A stretch of 64,000 nucleotides of DNA from Rhizomicrobium electricum (GTDB taxonomy: Bacteria; Pseudomonadota; Alphaproteobacteria; Micropepsales; Micropepsaceae): the NCBI RefSeq assembly GCF_011762045.1, contig NZ_JAASQS010000001.1, forward strand, positions 62,001 to 126,000, in the 5' to 3' direction. Position 1 is the stretch's first letter. Each line of letters starts with the position of its first letter. Position numbers and translations under genes: made by a program. This document shows, one piece after another, positions 7,815-18,348 of the stretch. The notes beneath the pieces are model-generated. The model did not search any database, was not told where the DNA came from, and saw nothing but the letters and a program-made list of their open reading frames with translations.

Positions 7815-10235
7815 TTAATGGGTTATGACCGCATCGCCGTCTCCGCCGGAAACCGCGGCGGTAGCGGCAATCTCGGGCTCGACCCACTCGATCGGCTCGG
7901 GCTCGCGGGTGAGAGCCACTTTCAACACCTCGCTGACCTTGGCGACCGGCACGATCTTGAGGTTGGTCTTCACGTTATCCGGAATGTCCTCGAGATCCTT
8001 CTCGTTCTCCTGCGGGATCAGCACCGTCTTGATGCCCGCCCGCAAGGCCGCCAGCAGCTTCTCCTTCAAGCCGCCGATCGGCAGCACGCGGCCGCGCAAG
8101 GTGACTTCGCCGGTCATCGCCACGTCACGGCGCACCGGAATGCCGGTCAGCACCGAGATGATGGCAACGCTCATCGCCACGCCGGCCGACGGACCGTCCT
8201 TGGGTGTCGCGCCTTCCGGCACATGCACGTGGATGTCGCGCTGGTCGAACAGCGGCGGCTTGATGCCGAAGGTGGTCGCCTTGGAGCGGACATAGGACCG
8301 CGCCGCGTCGATCGACTCCTTCATCACGTCGCCGAGCTTGCCGGTGGTCTGCATCCGGCCCTTGCCGGGCATTTCCACCGCCTCGATCTGCAGCGTGTCG
8401 CCGCCGACTTCGGTCCAGGCCAGACCCGTCACGACGCCGACCTGATCCTCGCCTTCGACCTCGCCATACCGGAACTGACGAATGCCGGCATAGGTGTTGA
8501 GGTTTTCCGGCGTGACTTCGATCTTGGTCGCCTTGTTCGAGACCAGATCCTTGACCGCCTTGCGCGCCAGGTTGGCGATTTCGCGTTCGAGATTACGAAC
8601 GCCCGCCTCCCGCGTGTAATAGCGGATCAAATCGCGCAAGCCTTCATCGGTGATCGACCACTCGCCGTCCTTCAACCCGTGGGCCTTGACGACCTTCGGG
8701 ATCAGGTGGCGCTTGGAAATCTCGACCTTCTCATCCTCGGTGTAGCCGGGGATGCGGATGATCTCCATGCGGTCCATCAACGGCTGCGGCATACGCAAGG
8801 AGTTGGCCGTGGTGATGAACATCACGTCGGAAAGATCGAAATCGACTTCCAGGTAGTGATCGTTGAAGGCGTGGTTCTGCTCGGGGTCCAACACCTCCAG
8901 CAGCGCCGACGACGGATCGCCCCGCCAGTCCGCACCGAGCTTGTCGATCTCGTCGAGCAGGAACATCGGATTGGACGACTTCGCCTTCTTCATCGACTGG
9001 ACGACCTTGCCGGGCATCGAGCCGATATAGGTACGACGGTGACCGCGGATTTCCGCTTCGTCCCGCACGCCACCCAAGGACATGCGCACGAACTCGCGAC
9101 CCGTGGCGCGCGCGATCGACTTGCCGAGGCTGGTCTTGCCGACGCCCGGCGGACCGACGAGGCACAGGATCGGGCCTTTCATCTTGCCGGCGCGCTGCTG
9201 CACCGCGAGGTACTCAAGGATGCGCTCCTTGACCTTCTCGAGGCCGTAATGGTCCTCGTTGAGGATGTCCTCGGCGAGCTTGATGTCCTTCTTGATCTTG
9301 GACTTCTTGCCCCACGGCAGGCTGAGCAGCCAGTCGAGATAGTTGCGCACGACGGTGGCTTCGGCGCTCATCGGGCTCATCTGGCGAAGCTTGCGCATTT
9401 CGCCTTGGGCCTTCTCGCGCGCTTCCTTCGACAGCTTGGTCTTGCGGATGCGTTCTTCGAGTTCGTTGAGCTCGTCGCGGCCTTCTTCGCCTTCGCCGAG
9501 TTCCTTCTGAATGGCCTTCAACTGCTCGTTCAGATAGTACTCGCGCTGGGTCTTCTCCATCTGGCGCTTGACGCGGCTCTTGATCTTGCGCTCGACCTGC
9601 AACACGCCGATCTCACCTTCGATCAGGCTGAGGACCTTCTCCAGGCGCTCGGCCGTATCCAGCGTCTCCAGCAAGGCCTGACGGTCGCCGATCTTCACCG
9701 ACAGATGCGAGGCGACGGTGTCGGCCAGCTTGGCCGGATCTTCGATCTGCGCCACCGACGCCAGCGTCTCCGCCGGCACCTTGCGGTTCAGTTTGATGTA
9801 CTGCTCGAAATTGGTCTTGACCGTGCGCACCAGCGCTTCGGTCTCACGTCCCTCGCCGATGGTCTCGAACACCGGATCGATGATGCCCTGGAAGAAATCG
9901 GTGCGGGGGGTGAAGCCGCGCACGCGGGCGCGCGACTTGCCTTCGACCAGCACGCGGACGGTCTGGTCGGGCAGCTTCAACAGCTGCAGCACGGTCGCCA
10001 TGGTGCCGATCTTGTGCAGACCGTCCGGCGTCGGATCGTCGTCGGCGGCGTTCTTCTGGGTGAGCAGCAGGATCTGCTTTTCCTCGCTCATCACCTCCTC
10101 GAGCGCACGCACCGACTTCTCGCGCCCGACGAACAGCGGCACGATCATGTGCGGGAATACGACAATGTCGCGGAGCGGCAGCACAGGAACGGTTTGGCCG
10201 CCAGGATCGGACTTCGCGACGACTGGATCTGACAT
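7815..10235 (-). CDS. lon: ATP-dependent protease La (Lon)
   Basis: An 806-residue cytoplasmic AAA+ serine protease for damaged and regulatory proteins. The N-terminal substrate domain begins [20 protein letters not shown]. Walker A is [13 protein letters not shown] (about residue 355), Walker [11 protein letters not shown], and the proteolytic Ser/Lys dyad lies in [11 protein letters not shown] (Ser about 679) and [10 protein letters not shown]. Length is normal for the family. I chose the ATG at 10235, with AGGAG six bases upstream; an ATG directly before it (10238) and another at 10274 are in frame. It follows clpX on the same strand, separated by a terminator, and has its own heat-shock-like promoter. 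Confidence 0.97.
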   Translation of the reverse strand: MSDPVVAKSDPGGQTVPVLPLRDIVVFPHMIVPLFVGREKSVRALEEVMSEEKQILLLTQKNAADDDPTPDGLHKIGTMATVLQLLKLPDQTVRVLVEGKSRARVRGFTPRTDFFQGIIDPVFETIGEGRETEALVRTVKTNFEQYIKLNRKVPAETLASVAQIEDPAKLADTVASHLSVKIGDRQALLETLDTAERLEKVLSLIEGEIGVLQVERKIKSRVKRQMEKTQREYYLNEQLKAIQKELGEGEEGRDELNELEERIRKTKLSKEAREKAQGEMRKLRQMSPMSAEATVVRNYLDWLLSLPWGKKSKIKKDIKLAEDILNEDHYGLEKVKERILEYLAVQQRAGKMKGPILCLVGPPGVGKTSLGKSIARATGREFVRMSLGGVRDEAEIRGHRRTYIGSMPGKVVQSMKKAKSSNPMFLLDEIDKLGADWRGDPSSALLEVLDPEQNHAFNDHYLEVDFDLSDVMFITTANSLRMPQPLMDRMEIIRIPGYTEDEKVEISKRHLIPKVVKAHGLKDGEWSITDEGLRDLIRYYTREAGVRNLEREIANLARKAVKDLVSNKATKIEVTPENLNTYAGIRQFRYGEVEGEDQVGVVTGLAWTEVGGDTLQIEAVEMPGKGRMQTTGKLGDVMKESIDAARSYVRSKATTFGIKPPLFDQRDIHVHVPEGATPKDGPSAGVAMSVAIISVLTGIPVRRDVAMTGEVTLRGRVLPIGGLKEKLLAALRAGIKTVLIPQENEKDLEDIPDNVKTNLKIVPVAKVSEVLKVALTREPEPIEWVEPEIAATAAVSGGDGDAVITH

Positions 10236-10336
10236 CATGTTCTCCTCGCCGGGGTGACCGGCGGTTGCAGGCATGGCCGCCCCAGATGGGCACGGAGGAC
10301 CTGTTCTGTCGCCCGGAATGGGCCGACTCCTGAGTG

Positions 10337-10367
10337 TAAAGTGGGCTTCCGAATTAATGGTTTCAAG
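10337..10367 (-). promoter_or_regulatory. Candidate sigma-32 (RpoH) promoter of lon
   Basis: On the minus strand CTTGAAA is followed, 15 bases later, by CCCACTTTA, close to the heat-shock consensus CTTGAAA-N13-17-CCCCATNTA. It lies about 100 bases before the lon start. Lon is an RpoH target in many Proteobacteria; the assignment here rests on sequence match only. Confidence 0.55.
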
Positions 10368-10472
10368 GCACCGTCACACGGGAATGCCATTATCCCGTCC
10401 CGCGCGCCTTGCCGGACACAAAATCCGACGCTAACCCCCTAAAATCATAGGGACTTTCCCCAAAAACAGGAA

Positions 10473-10499
10473 CGGCCGGCAACCTTTCGGTGCCGGCCG
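10473..10499 (-). terminator. Intrinsic terminator of clpX
   Basis: Stem CGGCCGGCA/TGCCGGCCG with a nine-base loop, 22 bases past the clpX stop, followed on the minus strand by TTCCTGTTTTTGG. Confidence 0.8.
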
Positions 10500-10521
10500 G
10501 ATATCCTGAAAGCGCAAAAGG

Positions 10522-11790
<1,269 letters not shown>

Positions 11791-11978
11791 TCCATCGTTC
11801 CGAGCCTTCCGGCCCGCCCTTTATGACCAGCAAAACAGTTGCCTTCCCTGCACTGCCCTGCACAACCCGCGCCAACCCAAATCGGCACCGCGACGGCTCA
11901 TTCGACCACGTTATCGCCAGGCGGATCAAGATTTGTTTAAGCCGCTATCATCCTGACTATTTAGGCCAAATTGCGAAG

Positions 11979-12608
11979 TTAGGAATTCTCCGTAGCTTCC
12001 GGGCGCTTACTCAGGACTTGGTCGATCAGGCCAAAGGATTTGGCCTCTTCCGCGGTCATATAGGTATCTCGATCCAGAGCCTTTTCAATGGCTTCCACCG
12101 ACTGCCCGGTGTGGTTGGCGTAAATTTCGTTGAGCCGGCGCTTCAGTTTGACGATTTCCTGAGCATGCCGGGCAATATCGGCCGCTTGACCGTAGTAGGA
12201 GGCAGAAGGCTGGTGCACCAGGATCCGTGCATTCGGCAGGCAGAAACGCTGGCCTTTGTCGCCGGCGCACAGCAGGAGCGACGCAGCGGAAGCCGCCTGT
12301 CCCACGCAGAGAGTCTGAATAGTAGGGCGGATATACTGCATGGTGTCATAAATGGCCAAACCCGCCGTGACCACGCCGCCCGGCGAGTTGATGTACATGG
12401 AAATCTCTTTTTTGGGATTTTCGGCCTCCAAAAAGAGCAGCTGTGCCGTAATGAGACTGGCGCCATAATCTTCCACCGGCCCGGTGATGAAGATGATCCG
12501 CTCCTTCAGCAAGCGGGAGTAGATGTCGTAGGCGCGTTCGCCCCTGGAGGTCTGTTCGACGACCATCGGGACAAGCGTGTTCATGTAAACGTCGTGCGGG
12601 TCTCTCAT
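11979..12608 (-). CDS. clpP: ATP-dependent Clp protease proteolytic subunit
   Basis: A 209-residue serine peptidase forming the tetradecameric chamber used by ClpX or ClpA. The catalytic Ser is in [13 protein letters not shown] (about residue 107), His in [10 protein letters not shown] (about 132) and Asp in [12 protein letters not shown] (about 74-77) forms the oxyanion loop. The residues after the nucleophile (AAS in place of the usual MGA or MGS) are slightly unusual but not disabling. The start ATG has AGGAG five or six bases upstream. In most alphaproteobacteria tig lies directly upstream; here about 9.7 kb of other genes lie between them. Confidence 0.97.
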   Translation of the reverse strand: MRDPHDVYMNTLVPMVVEQTSRGERAYDIYSRLLKERIIFITGPVEDYGASLITAQLLFLEAENPKKEISMYINSPGGVVTAGLAIYDTMQYIRPTIQTLCVGQAASAASLLLCAGDKGQRFCLPNARILVHQPSASYYGQAADIARHAQEIVKLKRRLNEIYANHTGQSVEAIEKALDRDTYMTAEEAKSFGLIDQVLSKRPEATENS

Positions 12609-12766
12609 GGCGGCTCCTGATTCGGAGAAGGAGTTGAGTAGCCTAACGGGTATGTGTCAACGGGGTGTTTCCGCCCCTGCGGCGGGGTGACTCTTCAGGC
12701 ATACACGGTGAAATCTTGTATCGAAAAGGGGCACCGAAGCTAGCGCTCTCGAAAGCCTTCGAAACA

Positions 12767-13057
12767 TCACCCAGCCACCGCCTCGGCCACTTCTTTCGGC
12801 TTCCGCGCAATCGCCCGCAGATAGGCCGCTGCCGGAGCGTCGGGCATGCGGCGCTTCTGTTCCCAGTTCTTGATAGTGGCGAGCGGAATCCGGTAGCTGG
12901 CCGCGAAGCGCTGCTGCGACATGCGCAACGAGCGGCGAATGGCTTTGACATCGGGCGCCTCGACGACGGTCACCCGCATGCCGGCGACTTTACGGCCTTC
13001 GGCATGTTTGACCGCCTGTTTCAGGCTGTCGATCAACTCGCGTCCGAACTTACTCAT
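12767..13057 (-). CDS. Antitoxin, HigA/NadS-like helix-turn-helix protein
   Basis: A 96-residue DNA-binding protein. The N-terminal half contains VVEAPDVKAIRRSLRMSQQRFA, then an HTH domain in which SQQRFAASYRIPLATIKNWEQ forms the recognition helices. Proteins of this kind neutralise a RelE/HigB toxin and repress the shared promoter. Its ATG overlaps the stop of the upstream toxin gene by four bases (ATGA), and GGGAG precedes it. The toxin-first order is that of higBA. The remainder of the space to clpP (12609-12766) holds no gene that I can see. Confidence 0.85.
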   Translation of the reverse strand: MSKFGRELIDSLKQAVKHAEGRKVAGMRVTVVEAPDVKAIRRSLRMSQQRFAASYRIPLATIKNWEQKRRMPDAPAAAYLRAIARKPKEVAEAVAG

Positions 13058-13410
13058 CGTCTCCCTTTCAAAACTGCCGTCAATTTGCGGATTTCCCGCT
13101 TTTCTTCCGGGTCTAGATTCTCCTGCCGCGCCTTGGCGTACACCATCAGCAAATAGAGCGGCCTCCGCGGATCGCAATAGTAATAGATCACCCGAACACC
13201 ACCGCGTTTGCCACTGCCGGATCGCGACCATCGCACCTTCCGGACACCACCGGTCTCGGGGACGATATCCCCAACCTCGGGATGCGCGGCAATGAACGAC
13301 ACGAACGCTTCCCGTTCGGCATCGTCCCAAACCTCTTCCGCCTGACGCACGAACAATGCCGTCTCGGCGATGGTTATCAGTCCCCCCGACATCAGCCGAA
13401 TGTACGCCAT
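13054..13410 (-). CDS. RelE/HigB-like toxin (type II toxin-antitoxin)
   Basis: A 118-residue protein of the RelE/HigB superfamily. The part from FVRQAEEVWDDAEREAFVSFIAAHPEVG through GVRKVRWSRSGSGKRGGVRVIYYY and LYLLMVYAK is the usual ribosome-dependent mRNA interferase core. Basic residues in RWSRSGSGKRGG probably contact the RNA. Toxin and antitoxin genes overlap by four bases and form one transcript. The start is uncertain: ATG at 13410 or 13392, neither with a clear ribosome binding site. It is divergent from the methyltransferase gene. Confidence 0.85.
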   Translation of the reverse strand: MAYIRLMSGGLITIAETALFVRQAEEVWDDAEREAFVSFIAAHPEVGDIVPETGGVRKVRWSRSGSGKRGGVRVIYYYCDPRRPLYLLMVYAKARQENLDPEEKREIRKLTAVLKGRR

Positions 13411-13540
13411 TGGCGCCCAATTGTCGAGCTGATCGATCCAAGGACTGCGCCGTTTCAGCCTCCATTTACCGTGCAGTCATTAGGCTATGATGGTTCGCGG
13501 GGGACGGCCTCTGCGGCGCCGGTTTTGCGCGGGGAAATTC

Positions 13541-14491
13541 ATGCGGTCGGCCTCATCGATCTCACTGCCTTGGCTCGACAAGATCCGCGAGGACGTCGCG
13601 CTTCTGGCGATGCGGCTCGATCAGGACGTCGACGCATCGTTCTTCGCGCCGCTCGAAGCGCTTTATGCCGAAGGCGATGCCCTCACCCGCCGTTATTGCG
13701 GCAAGCCGCTCGCCAAATGCCGGGTGCTGGAAATCGGCTACGGCACGCGCCCGATGCGGATGCTGTGGCTTTGGCACCAGGGCGTCGACGTCCATGGCGT
13801 CGATCTCGATTATCCGCTGCTGCGGTTCTCGCCCGCACGCCTGTTCCGCATGGCCCGCACCAACGGGCTCGAACGCGCCCTCAAATCGGCCGTGCGCTAT
13901 CTCGCCCTCGACCGGCGCCAGTACCGGGCGATGCGCGATGCTCTGGTCGAACGCAAAATCTTGACGCCGGATGTATCGTTTTGGGGCAATTTTGCCGACC
14001 GCCTCGCGGTGCGCAACGCCGCCGATCCGGCGTACTGGGCCGAAGCCGGACGGTTCGACTTCATCTATTCGGTCGACGTATTCGAGCACATTCCGAAACC
14101 GCAGGTGGATGCCATGGTGAAAGCCATGGCCGGCGCGCTCAATCCCAACGGCGTCGCCCTGATCCGTCCCGACCTCTTCACCGGCATCAGCGGCAGCCAT
14201 CTTCCCGAATGGTACAAGGAACGGCTCGGCGAGAAATTCGTCCGCAAGGCCCAGCCCTGGGATCATCTGCGCGCCAACCGCTATCCGGCCAATTCCTATC
14301 TCAACCAGATGCGGCTCGCCGAGTACGAAGAGATTTTCGACAGGTATCTTTCCATCGCCGAGAAGGCGCCGATCGATTACGGCCTCGGCCGCGAGTACCT
14401 CACGCCCGAGGTACGCGCCGAACTCAAGGACTACAGCGAGGACGAGCTTCTCACCAACAACATCGACTACGTCCTCACTGCCAAATCCTAG
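13541..14491 (+). CDS. Class I SAM-dependent methyltransferase
   Basis: A 316-residue protein. Motif I is unusual, CRVLEIGYGTRPMRMLWLW (about residues 60-78), with GYGTRP in place of ExGxGxG. DVHGVDLDYP is motif II and FDFIYSVDVFEHIPKP is the post-I/motif IV region, so the fold is the class I methyltransferase. The C-terminal half is not one I recognise. The ATG at 13541 has GGGGAAA upstream; earlier in-frame starts lack one. The substrate is unknown. Its end overlaps by four bases the end of the convergent secreted metallopeptidase gene. Confidence 0.75.
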   Translation: MRSASSISLPWLDKIREDVALLAMRLDQDVDASFFAPLEALYAEGDALTRRYCGKPLAKCRVLEIGYGTRPMRMLWLWHQGVDVHGVDLDYPLLRFSPARLFRMARTNGLERALKSAVRYLALDRRQYRAMRDALVERKILTPDVSFWGNFADRLAVRNAADPAYWAEAGRFDFIYSVDVFEHIPKPQVDAMVKAMAGALNPNGVALIRPDLFTGISGSHLPEWYKERLGEKFVRKAQPWDHLRANRYPANSYLNQMRLAEYEEIFDRYLSIAEKAPIDYGLGREYLTPEVRAELKDYSEDELLTNNIDYVLTAKS

Positions 14492-15777
14492 TCCTTCTTC
14501 ACCGTTAAGCTGCCCGGCTTGTCCGTCGGCACCAGCTTCCAGCCCGGCGCCAATGTCAGCGTCCAGCCTGCTCCCACGCGTTCCGTGCTGCTGGCAGGAG
14601 CGGATACGGTGATGCGCTGCCAATCCGGCGACAACAGCGCGCCCTCTTTGACGGCAAGCGAACCCCAGTCGTCGCTGACCGTGATGGTGGGATAGACCGT
14701 CCCTGCCTCGTCCAGCGGCACCACTTCGCGCGGATCGAAACTGACGTTGAAGTGCTGTCCCAGGTTGGGCAGAACCAGAATGGGGCCGTCGACCAGCTTG
14801 GCGCGATAGGCTTTCCGCACCGCCTCGTTTGCCGCCGCCCGTTCGGTTTCGATCACACGCAGCTCGGCCTCGCCATAGCGCTTGGCGTGTGCCACGGCGT
14901 CCACCGCCGCCCCTTTCGGCAGCGCCGCAGCCAGCACCACGGAGAGATCGGACTTGACGGTCAGTTTGGCGCGCCAGCCCGGAGCCAGATCGTCCAGCAG
15001 CAGACCGTAGGCAGGCCCCGAAACATACGGGAACGAGCGCACCCAGGTCTTTTCTTTGCTGGAAAGCAGTTTGCCCGCCGCGATCCAATGCGCCGAGGCC
15101 GTATCGGCCGATGCGACGCGCAGGCCGGTATACTCGGCCACGCCTTCGTTGAGTTCGAGACCGCGTTCATGTTCCGCCGCTCCGGGGAACAGAACAGTGC
15201 GCCGGGCGCGGAAGGCGAGCGCGTCGCGGATGGCATCGGTGCGGGCCTTGCCCGTCGAGGTCAGCGCAACCGCAAGCGCCCGCCACTCGAGCTGCAGCCA
15301 CAGCCTGCCCTCCAGCGTGTCGAGATGCGGATTGGGAACATCGTTCGGATGCAGGTGCAGCGCCGGCTGAAGACGATGGAACATCTCGTGCGCCAGAAGA
15401 CGCGCCTGTTCCTGCCTGTCGCCCCAGACGGGCCATTGCAGCATGGTCCAGCGCTTGCCGTGCCAATCGAGCGCCGTGTTGGCGGGCAGCATGTCCTTCG
15501 GCATGGTGCCGACGAACACGCCGTCCAGGGCTTTCAGCGTCTCGTCCGGTTCGCTGGCGATCAGCGTCCTGGTCTCGGGGTCGACCAGCATGATCGGGCC
15601 GAAGAGTTTCATGCCCCACAATGCCCCGCCGTCCTTGTCGGATACCGCCTTGGCTTCGGCGAACACCGCTTTGGCGGCTTCCGCGTTCAGCACCGATGCG
15701 GCATGCGCCGGAAGCGCCATCAGCAGCGCCGCGAAGAAACCGATCGCCGCATACCGGCGCCAGCCCGTGTCATTCAT
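14488..15777 (-). CDS. Secreted putative gluzincin metallopeptidase, family unassigned
   Basis: A 429-residue protein with a clear signal peptide (hydrophobic AAIGFFAALLMALPAHA, cleavage after about residue 26). The zinc motif HEMFH (about residue 130) and a downstream NEGVAEYTG (about 210), which supplies the third ligand Glu, are the layout of gluzincins. The rest does not match a family I know. The C-terminal 100 residues look beta-rich and may bind substrate. The start codon region overlaps the end of the upstream XRE gene by eight bases, so it appears to be the last gene of the XRE/DUF2975 operon. Confidence 0.7.
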   Translation of the reverse strand: MNDTGWRRYAAIGFFAALLMALPAHAASVLNAEAAKAVFAEAKAVSDKDGGALWGMKLFGPIMLVDPETRTLIASEPDETLKALDGVFVGTMPKDMLPANTALDWHGKRWTMLQWPVWGDRQEQARLLAHEMFHRLQPALHLHPNDVPNPHLDTLEGRLWLQLEWRALAVALTSTGKARTDAIRDALAFRARRTVLFPGAAEHERGLELNEGVAEYTGLRVASADTASAHWIAAGKLLSSKEKTWVRSFPYVSGPAYGLLLDDLAPGWRAKLTVKSDLSVVLAAALPKGAAVDAVAHAKRYGEAELRVIETERAAANEAVRKAYRAKLVDGPILVLPNLGQHFNVSFDPREVVPLDEAGTVYPTITVSDDWGSLAVKEGALLSPDWQRITVSAPASSTERVGAGWTLTLAPGWKLVPTDKPGSLTVKKD

Positions 15778-16003
15778 GATCGTCGTCCGTTTCGGGCTCG
15801 CCAGGAACCCATTCGATAATATCGCCGGGCTGGCAGTTCAGCGTCCGGCACAAGGCGTCGAGCGTCGAAAAGCGGATCGCCCGCGCCTTGTTGTTCTTGA
15901 GGATGGAAAGATTCGCCAGGGTGATGCCGATCCGTTCGGCCAGTTCGGTCAAACTGAACTTCCGTTCGAACATCACCCGGTCGAGATTGAGTTTGATCGC
16001 CAT
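15770..16003 (-). CDS. XRE-family transcriptional regulator (YozG-like)
   Basis: A 77-residue single-domain HTH protein: MAIKLNLDRVMFERKFSLTE, then LAERIGITLANLSILKN as the HTH and ALCRTLNCQPGDIIEW at the end, typical of the Cro/C1-type YozG group. This group is regularly found next to DUF2975 membrane proteins, as here. The DUF2975 stop lies two bases before the ATG at 16003; a TTG start at 16009 is also in frame. It probably controls its own operon through the palindrome at 16961-16977 (inference). Confidence 0.88.
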   Translation of the reverse strand: MAIKLNLDRVMFERKFSLTELAERIGITLANLSILKNNKARAIRFSTLDALCRTLNCQPGDIIEWVPGEPETDDDHE

Positions 16004-16005
16004 CG

Positions 16006-16677
16006 TCAAACCGTCAAATCATGCTCGTTCTTCAGCACCAACCCCTGGCGGAACACCTCCGACAACGCCAGCACCAAGAGGCCGGTCAGGAATAGCGAGT
16101 TGAAGAGACCGCCTCCGTGATCGTCGAAGGCAACCGTATTGCCCGACATCGGCACGGGCGAGCCCGCCAGGGTGGCAGTGGCGTGATGTGTCAGGAAATC
16201 GGTCACGGCGAAATAGAACCAGCCCTCCGCGGCGGCCGACACGAACGAGAACACCACCAAGGCCAGGCCGATAACCTGCACCAGCCGCAGAGTGTTGCGG
16301 GTGAAGCTGTCGCCGCGCACGACATTGCGGAACAGGCGGCGCAGGAGATCGAACAAAACCGCATAGAACAGCGTGAACATCAGCGCCAGCGGCAGGCCAT
16401 GGTGTTTGATGACTTCGAACAGGCCGTTGGCGTCGTTGACCTGCACATGCACGTTGCCGCGCATCCAATCGGCCATGGCGGTCTTGTTGGTCAACGTCAC
16501 GGTTCCGCCTTGGCCTAGCATGTCGAAATTGAAATTGGCGTTGCCGCCCAGCATCGACAGTTTCGGGTCGATCACCATCACAAGCACCACGGCAACCGTG
16601 CCGATGATGCAGCCAACCACGCAAACCACAAAAAGCCATTTCAGCAGCCGGGCAATCCAGCGCGTGTCTTTCATCAT
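16006..16677 (-). CDS. DUF2975 membrane protein
   Basis: A 223-residue inner-membrane protein with four predicted helices at about residues 10-37, 93-112, 132-152 and 195-212. The loop between helices 1 and 2 is polar and probably periplasmic. The layout and the XRE gene directly downstream are those of DUF2975-HTH pairs, which are thought to be membrane-linked sensing modules; no biochemical function is established. It is second in the operon, seven bases after the small secreted protein gene. Confidence 0.82.
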   Translation of the reverse strand: MMKDTRWIARLLKWLFVVCVVGCIIGTVAVVLVMVIDPKLSMLGGNANFNFDMLGQGGTVTLTNKTAMADWMRGNVHVQVNDANGLFEVIKHHGLPLALMFTLFYAVLFDLLRRLFRNVVRGDSFTRNTLRLVQVIGLALVVFSFVSAAAEGWFYFAVTDFLTHHATATLAGSPVPMSGNTVAFDDHGGGLFNSLFLTGLLVLALSEVFRQGLVLKNEHDLTV

Positions 16678-16683
16678 TTCCTC

Positions 16684-16929
16684 CTAGAAAACCTGTTTGG
16701 CGCAGGCCAAAAGCTCGCCCGCCGCATCGAACACCACATCCAGCACAACCGTGCCGGCGGCTTGCGCCGCATCGCGCACCGTCTCTTTGATCCCGGCGAT
16801 GTCGCAAGCGGGCTGTACCGCCGACGCGTGGAGCGCCGTCGCGGCCTGGGCGCCGGACCGATCGCTATCGGCGCCGAACACCAGAAGGACTGCCAAACCC
16901 GCGCCTAGAGCTGCCTGACGAATGTTCAT
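16684..16929 (-). CDS. Small secreted protein, unknown function
   Basis: An 81-residue protein starting MNIRQAALGAGLAVLLVFGA, which looks like a signal peptide. The mature part has two cysteines (PACDIAG and LLACAKQ) that could form a disulfide. The start is well supported: AAGGAGG stands five bases before the ATG at 16929, whereas a longer reading from 16998 has none. It is the first gene of the DUF2975/XRE operon and could be the ligand or partner of the membrane protein (inference). Confidence 0.6.
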   Translation of the reverse strand: MNIRQAALGAGLAVLLVFGADSDRSGAQAATALHASAVQPACDIAGIKETVRDAAQAAGTVVLDVVFDAAGELLACAKQVF

Positions 16930-16960
16930 GGGACCCTCCTTATCGAGAGACAATGCGTAT

Positions 16961-16977
16961 ATATCGATTATCAATAT
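16961..16977. promoter_or_regulatory. Candidate operator palindrome of the DUF2975/XRE operon
   Basis: ATATCGATTATCAATAT is a 17-base near-perfect dyad (one mismatched pair around a central T) lying 32 bases before the first start codon of the operon, inside an AT-rich stretch that also resembles -10 boxes. The only DNA-binding protein in the operon is the XRE regulator, its likely ligand. Confidence 0.5.
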
Positions 16978-17129
16978 GCATTTCTCGAAAAACAGCAACA
17001 GGAAAATATACTTATTCTGTCACCAAGCGGCTCGCCCAGAGGGCGGAGTATGCGTTTCGCCATCACATCGACGTGACCGGGATGGTCATTCTGCGATGGT
17101 ACAAGGCTGCGTTGTCGGAAGGGGCAAAC

Positions 17130-18215
17130 ATGAGCAAGGGCATTTCGGCGCTAGCCGCCGCAATTCTGATTTCGATCACCGCGCACGCCGAGACGGTGAC
17201 GGAAAAAGTCGATGCCAACGGCATTCTGCAGGTACCGGCATTCCAGCAGCCGGTGCCGGAACGGATGAGCCCGGAAGCCAAAGCGGCCCTGCTCGAGATG
17301 CTGCGCCCCAAGCCGCCCGCGCCCGCCACCGCTCAGCCCGATGGCCCGCCCGACGTCGTGAAGGGACGCGAGCAAATCCGTGCCAGATACGTGCCGATCG
17401 TCAAAAAGCTGCAGGAGCAGTTCGGCGTCGATCTCAAGGAAGAAACGATCGGCGGTATTCATGCCGTGGTGGTGACGCCGAAGGACGGAATCGCACCGCG
17501 CAATCGCCATCGCGTGCTGATCGGCCTGCACGGCGGTGCCTTCGTCGCGGGCGACGCGATCAATTTCGGCATGATGGATGTCATTCCGGTCGCCGCGAAG
17601 CTGAAGATCAAAGTGGTTGCGCTCGACTACCGGATGGGACCGGAGCACCACTTCCCCGCCGCGAGCGAAGACGTCGCCGCCGCGTACAAGGCGCTGCTCA
17701 AGACCTATCCGGCCCAAGGCATCGGCATGTACGGCTGTTCGGCCGGCGGGCTGCTCGCGGCACAAGCCACGGCGTGGTTCCAGAAAGAGAAACTGCCCCG
17801 CCCCGGCGCCATCGGCATTCTGTGTGCGGGCGCCGATGCCAAATGGGCCGGTGACTCGCTGTTTTTCGTTCCCGGTCTGTTGGGCAACACGCCGCCCGAT
17901 CCGCGCAAGCCGCCGCATTACGACGAGGCGCCCTATTACGGTACCGCCGATCTCAATTCGCCGCTGATGTCGCCCATCGTGTCGCCGGAAGTGCTGAAGG
18001 CCTTCCCGCCCACGCTCCTCATCACCGGTACGCGGTCGGACGAGATGAGTGCCGCCGTCAATACGCAGCGCGAACTGGTCAAGGCCGGTGTCGAAGCCGA
18101 CCTGCATGTTTGGGACGGTATGTGGCACGCATTTGTCGGCCGCTCCGACATACCCGAAGGACGGGAAGCCCAGGATGTGATCGCCAAATTCTTTGACAAA
18201 CACCTGAAACCGTAG
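17130..18215 (+). CDS. Secreted alpha/beta hydrolase (HSL-type esterase/lipase)
   Basis: A 361-residue protein with a signal peptide (MSKGISALAAAILISITAHA). The oxyanion motif is HGGAFVAGDA (about residue 135), the nucleophile Ser is in YGCSAGGLLAA (about 205, with Cys where GDSAGG is usual), Asp is in TGTRSDEMS and His in GMWHAF. This is the hormone-sensitive-lipase/acetyl-hydrolase family. The ATG at 17130 is preceded by GGAAGGGG; the longer reading from 16953 would bury the signal peptide. It is divergent from the DUF2975 operon. The natural substrate is not predictable. Confidence 0.85.
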   Translation: MSKGISALAAAILISITAHAETVTEKVDANGILQVPAFQQPVPERMSPEAKAALLEMLRPKPPAPATAQPDGPPDVVKGREQIRARYVPIVKKLQEQFGVDLKEETIGGIHAVVVTPKDGIAPRNRHRVLIGLHGGAFVAGDAINFGMMDVIPVAAKLKIKVVALDYRMGPEHHFPAASEDVAAAYKALLKTYPAQGIGMYGCSAGGLLAAQATAWFQKEKLPRPGAIGILCAGADAKWAGDSLFFVPGLLGNTPPDPRKPPHYDEAPYYGTADLNSPLMSPIVSPEVLKAFPPTLLITGTRSDEMSAAVNTQRELVKAGVEADLHVWDGMWHAFVGRSDIPEGREAQDVIAKFFDKHLKP

Positions 18216-18348
18216 CGTTCCCGACCAAAGGCGTGCTTGCGGCTCTCGCGCCGCACTGCTACCTCGCGCTTGGTTCTTCTATTGTCGCGCTTTCGAACGG
18301 AAAACCGATTCCCACTTTTCCTGAAAGCGCTTTAGGGAGCAACGACAG

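Noticed and set aside
7818..10232. 804-codon ORF on the plus strand opposite lon
   Set aside because: It mirrors lon codon for codon, has a low-complexity His/Asp/Leu-rich translation and no recognisable domain. GC-rich third positions create such antisense frames.
12630..12658. TTGACA as the -35 box of clpP
   Set aside because: TTGACA is present on the minus strand, but no acceptable -10 lies 16-18 bases on.
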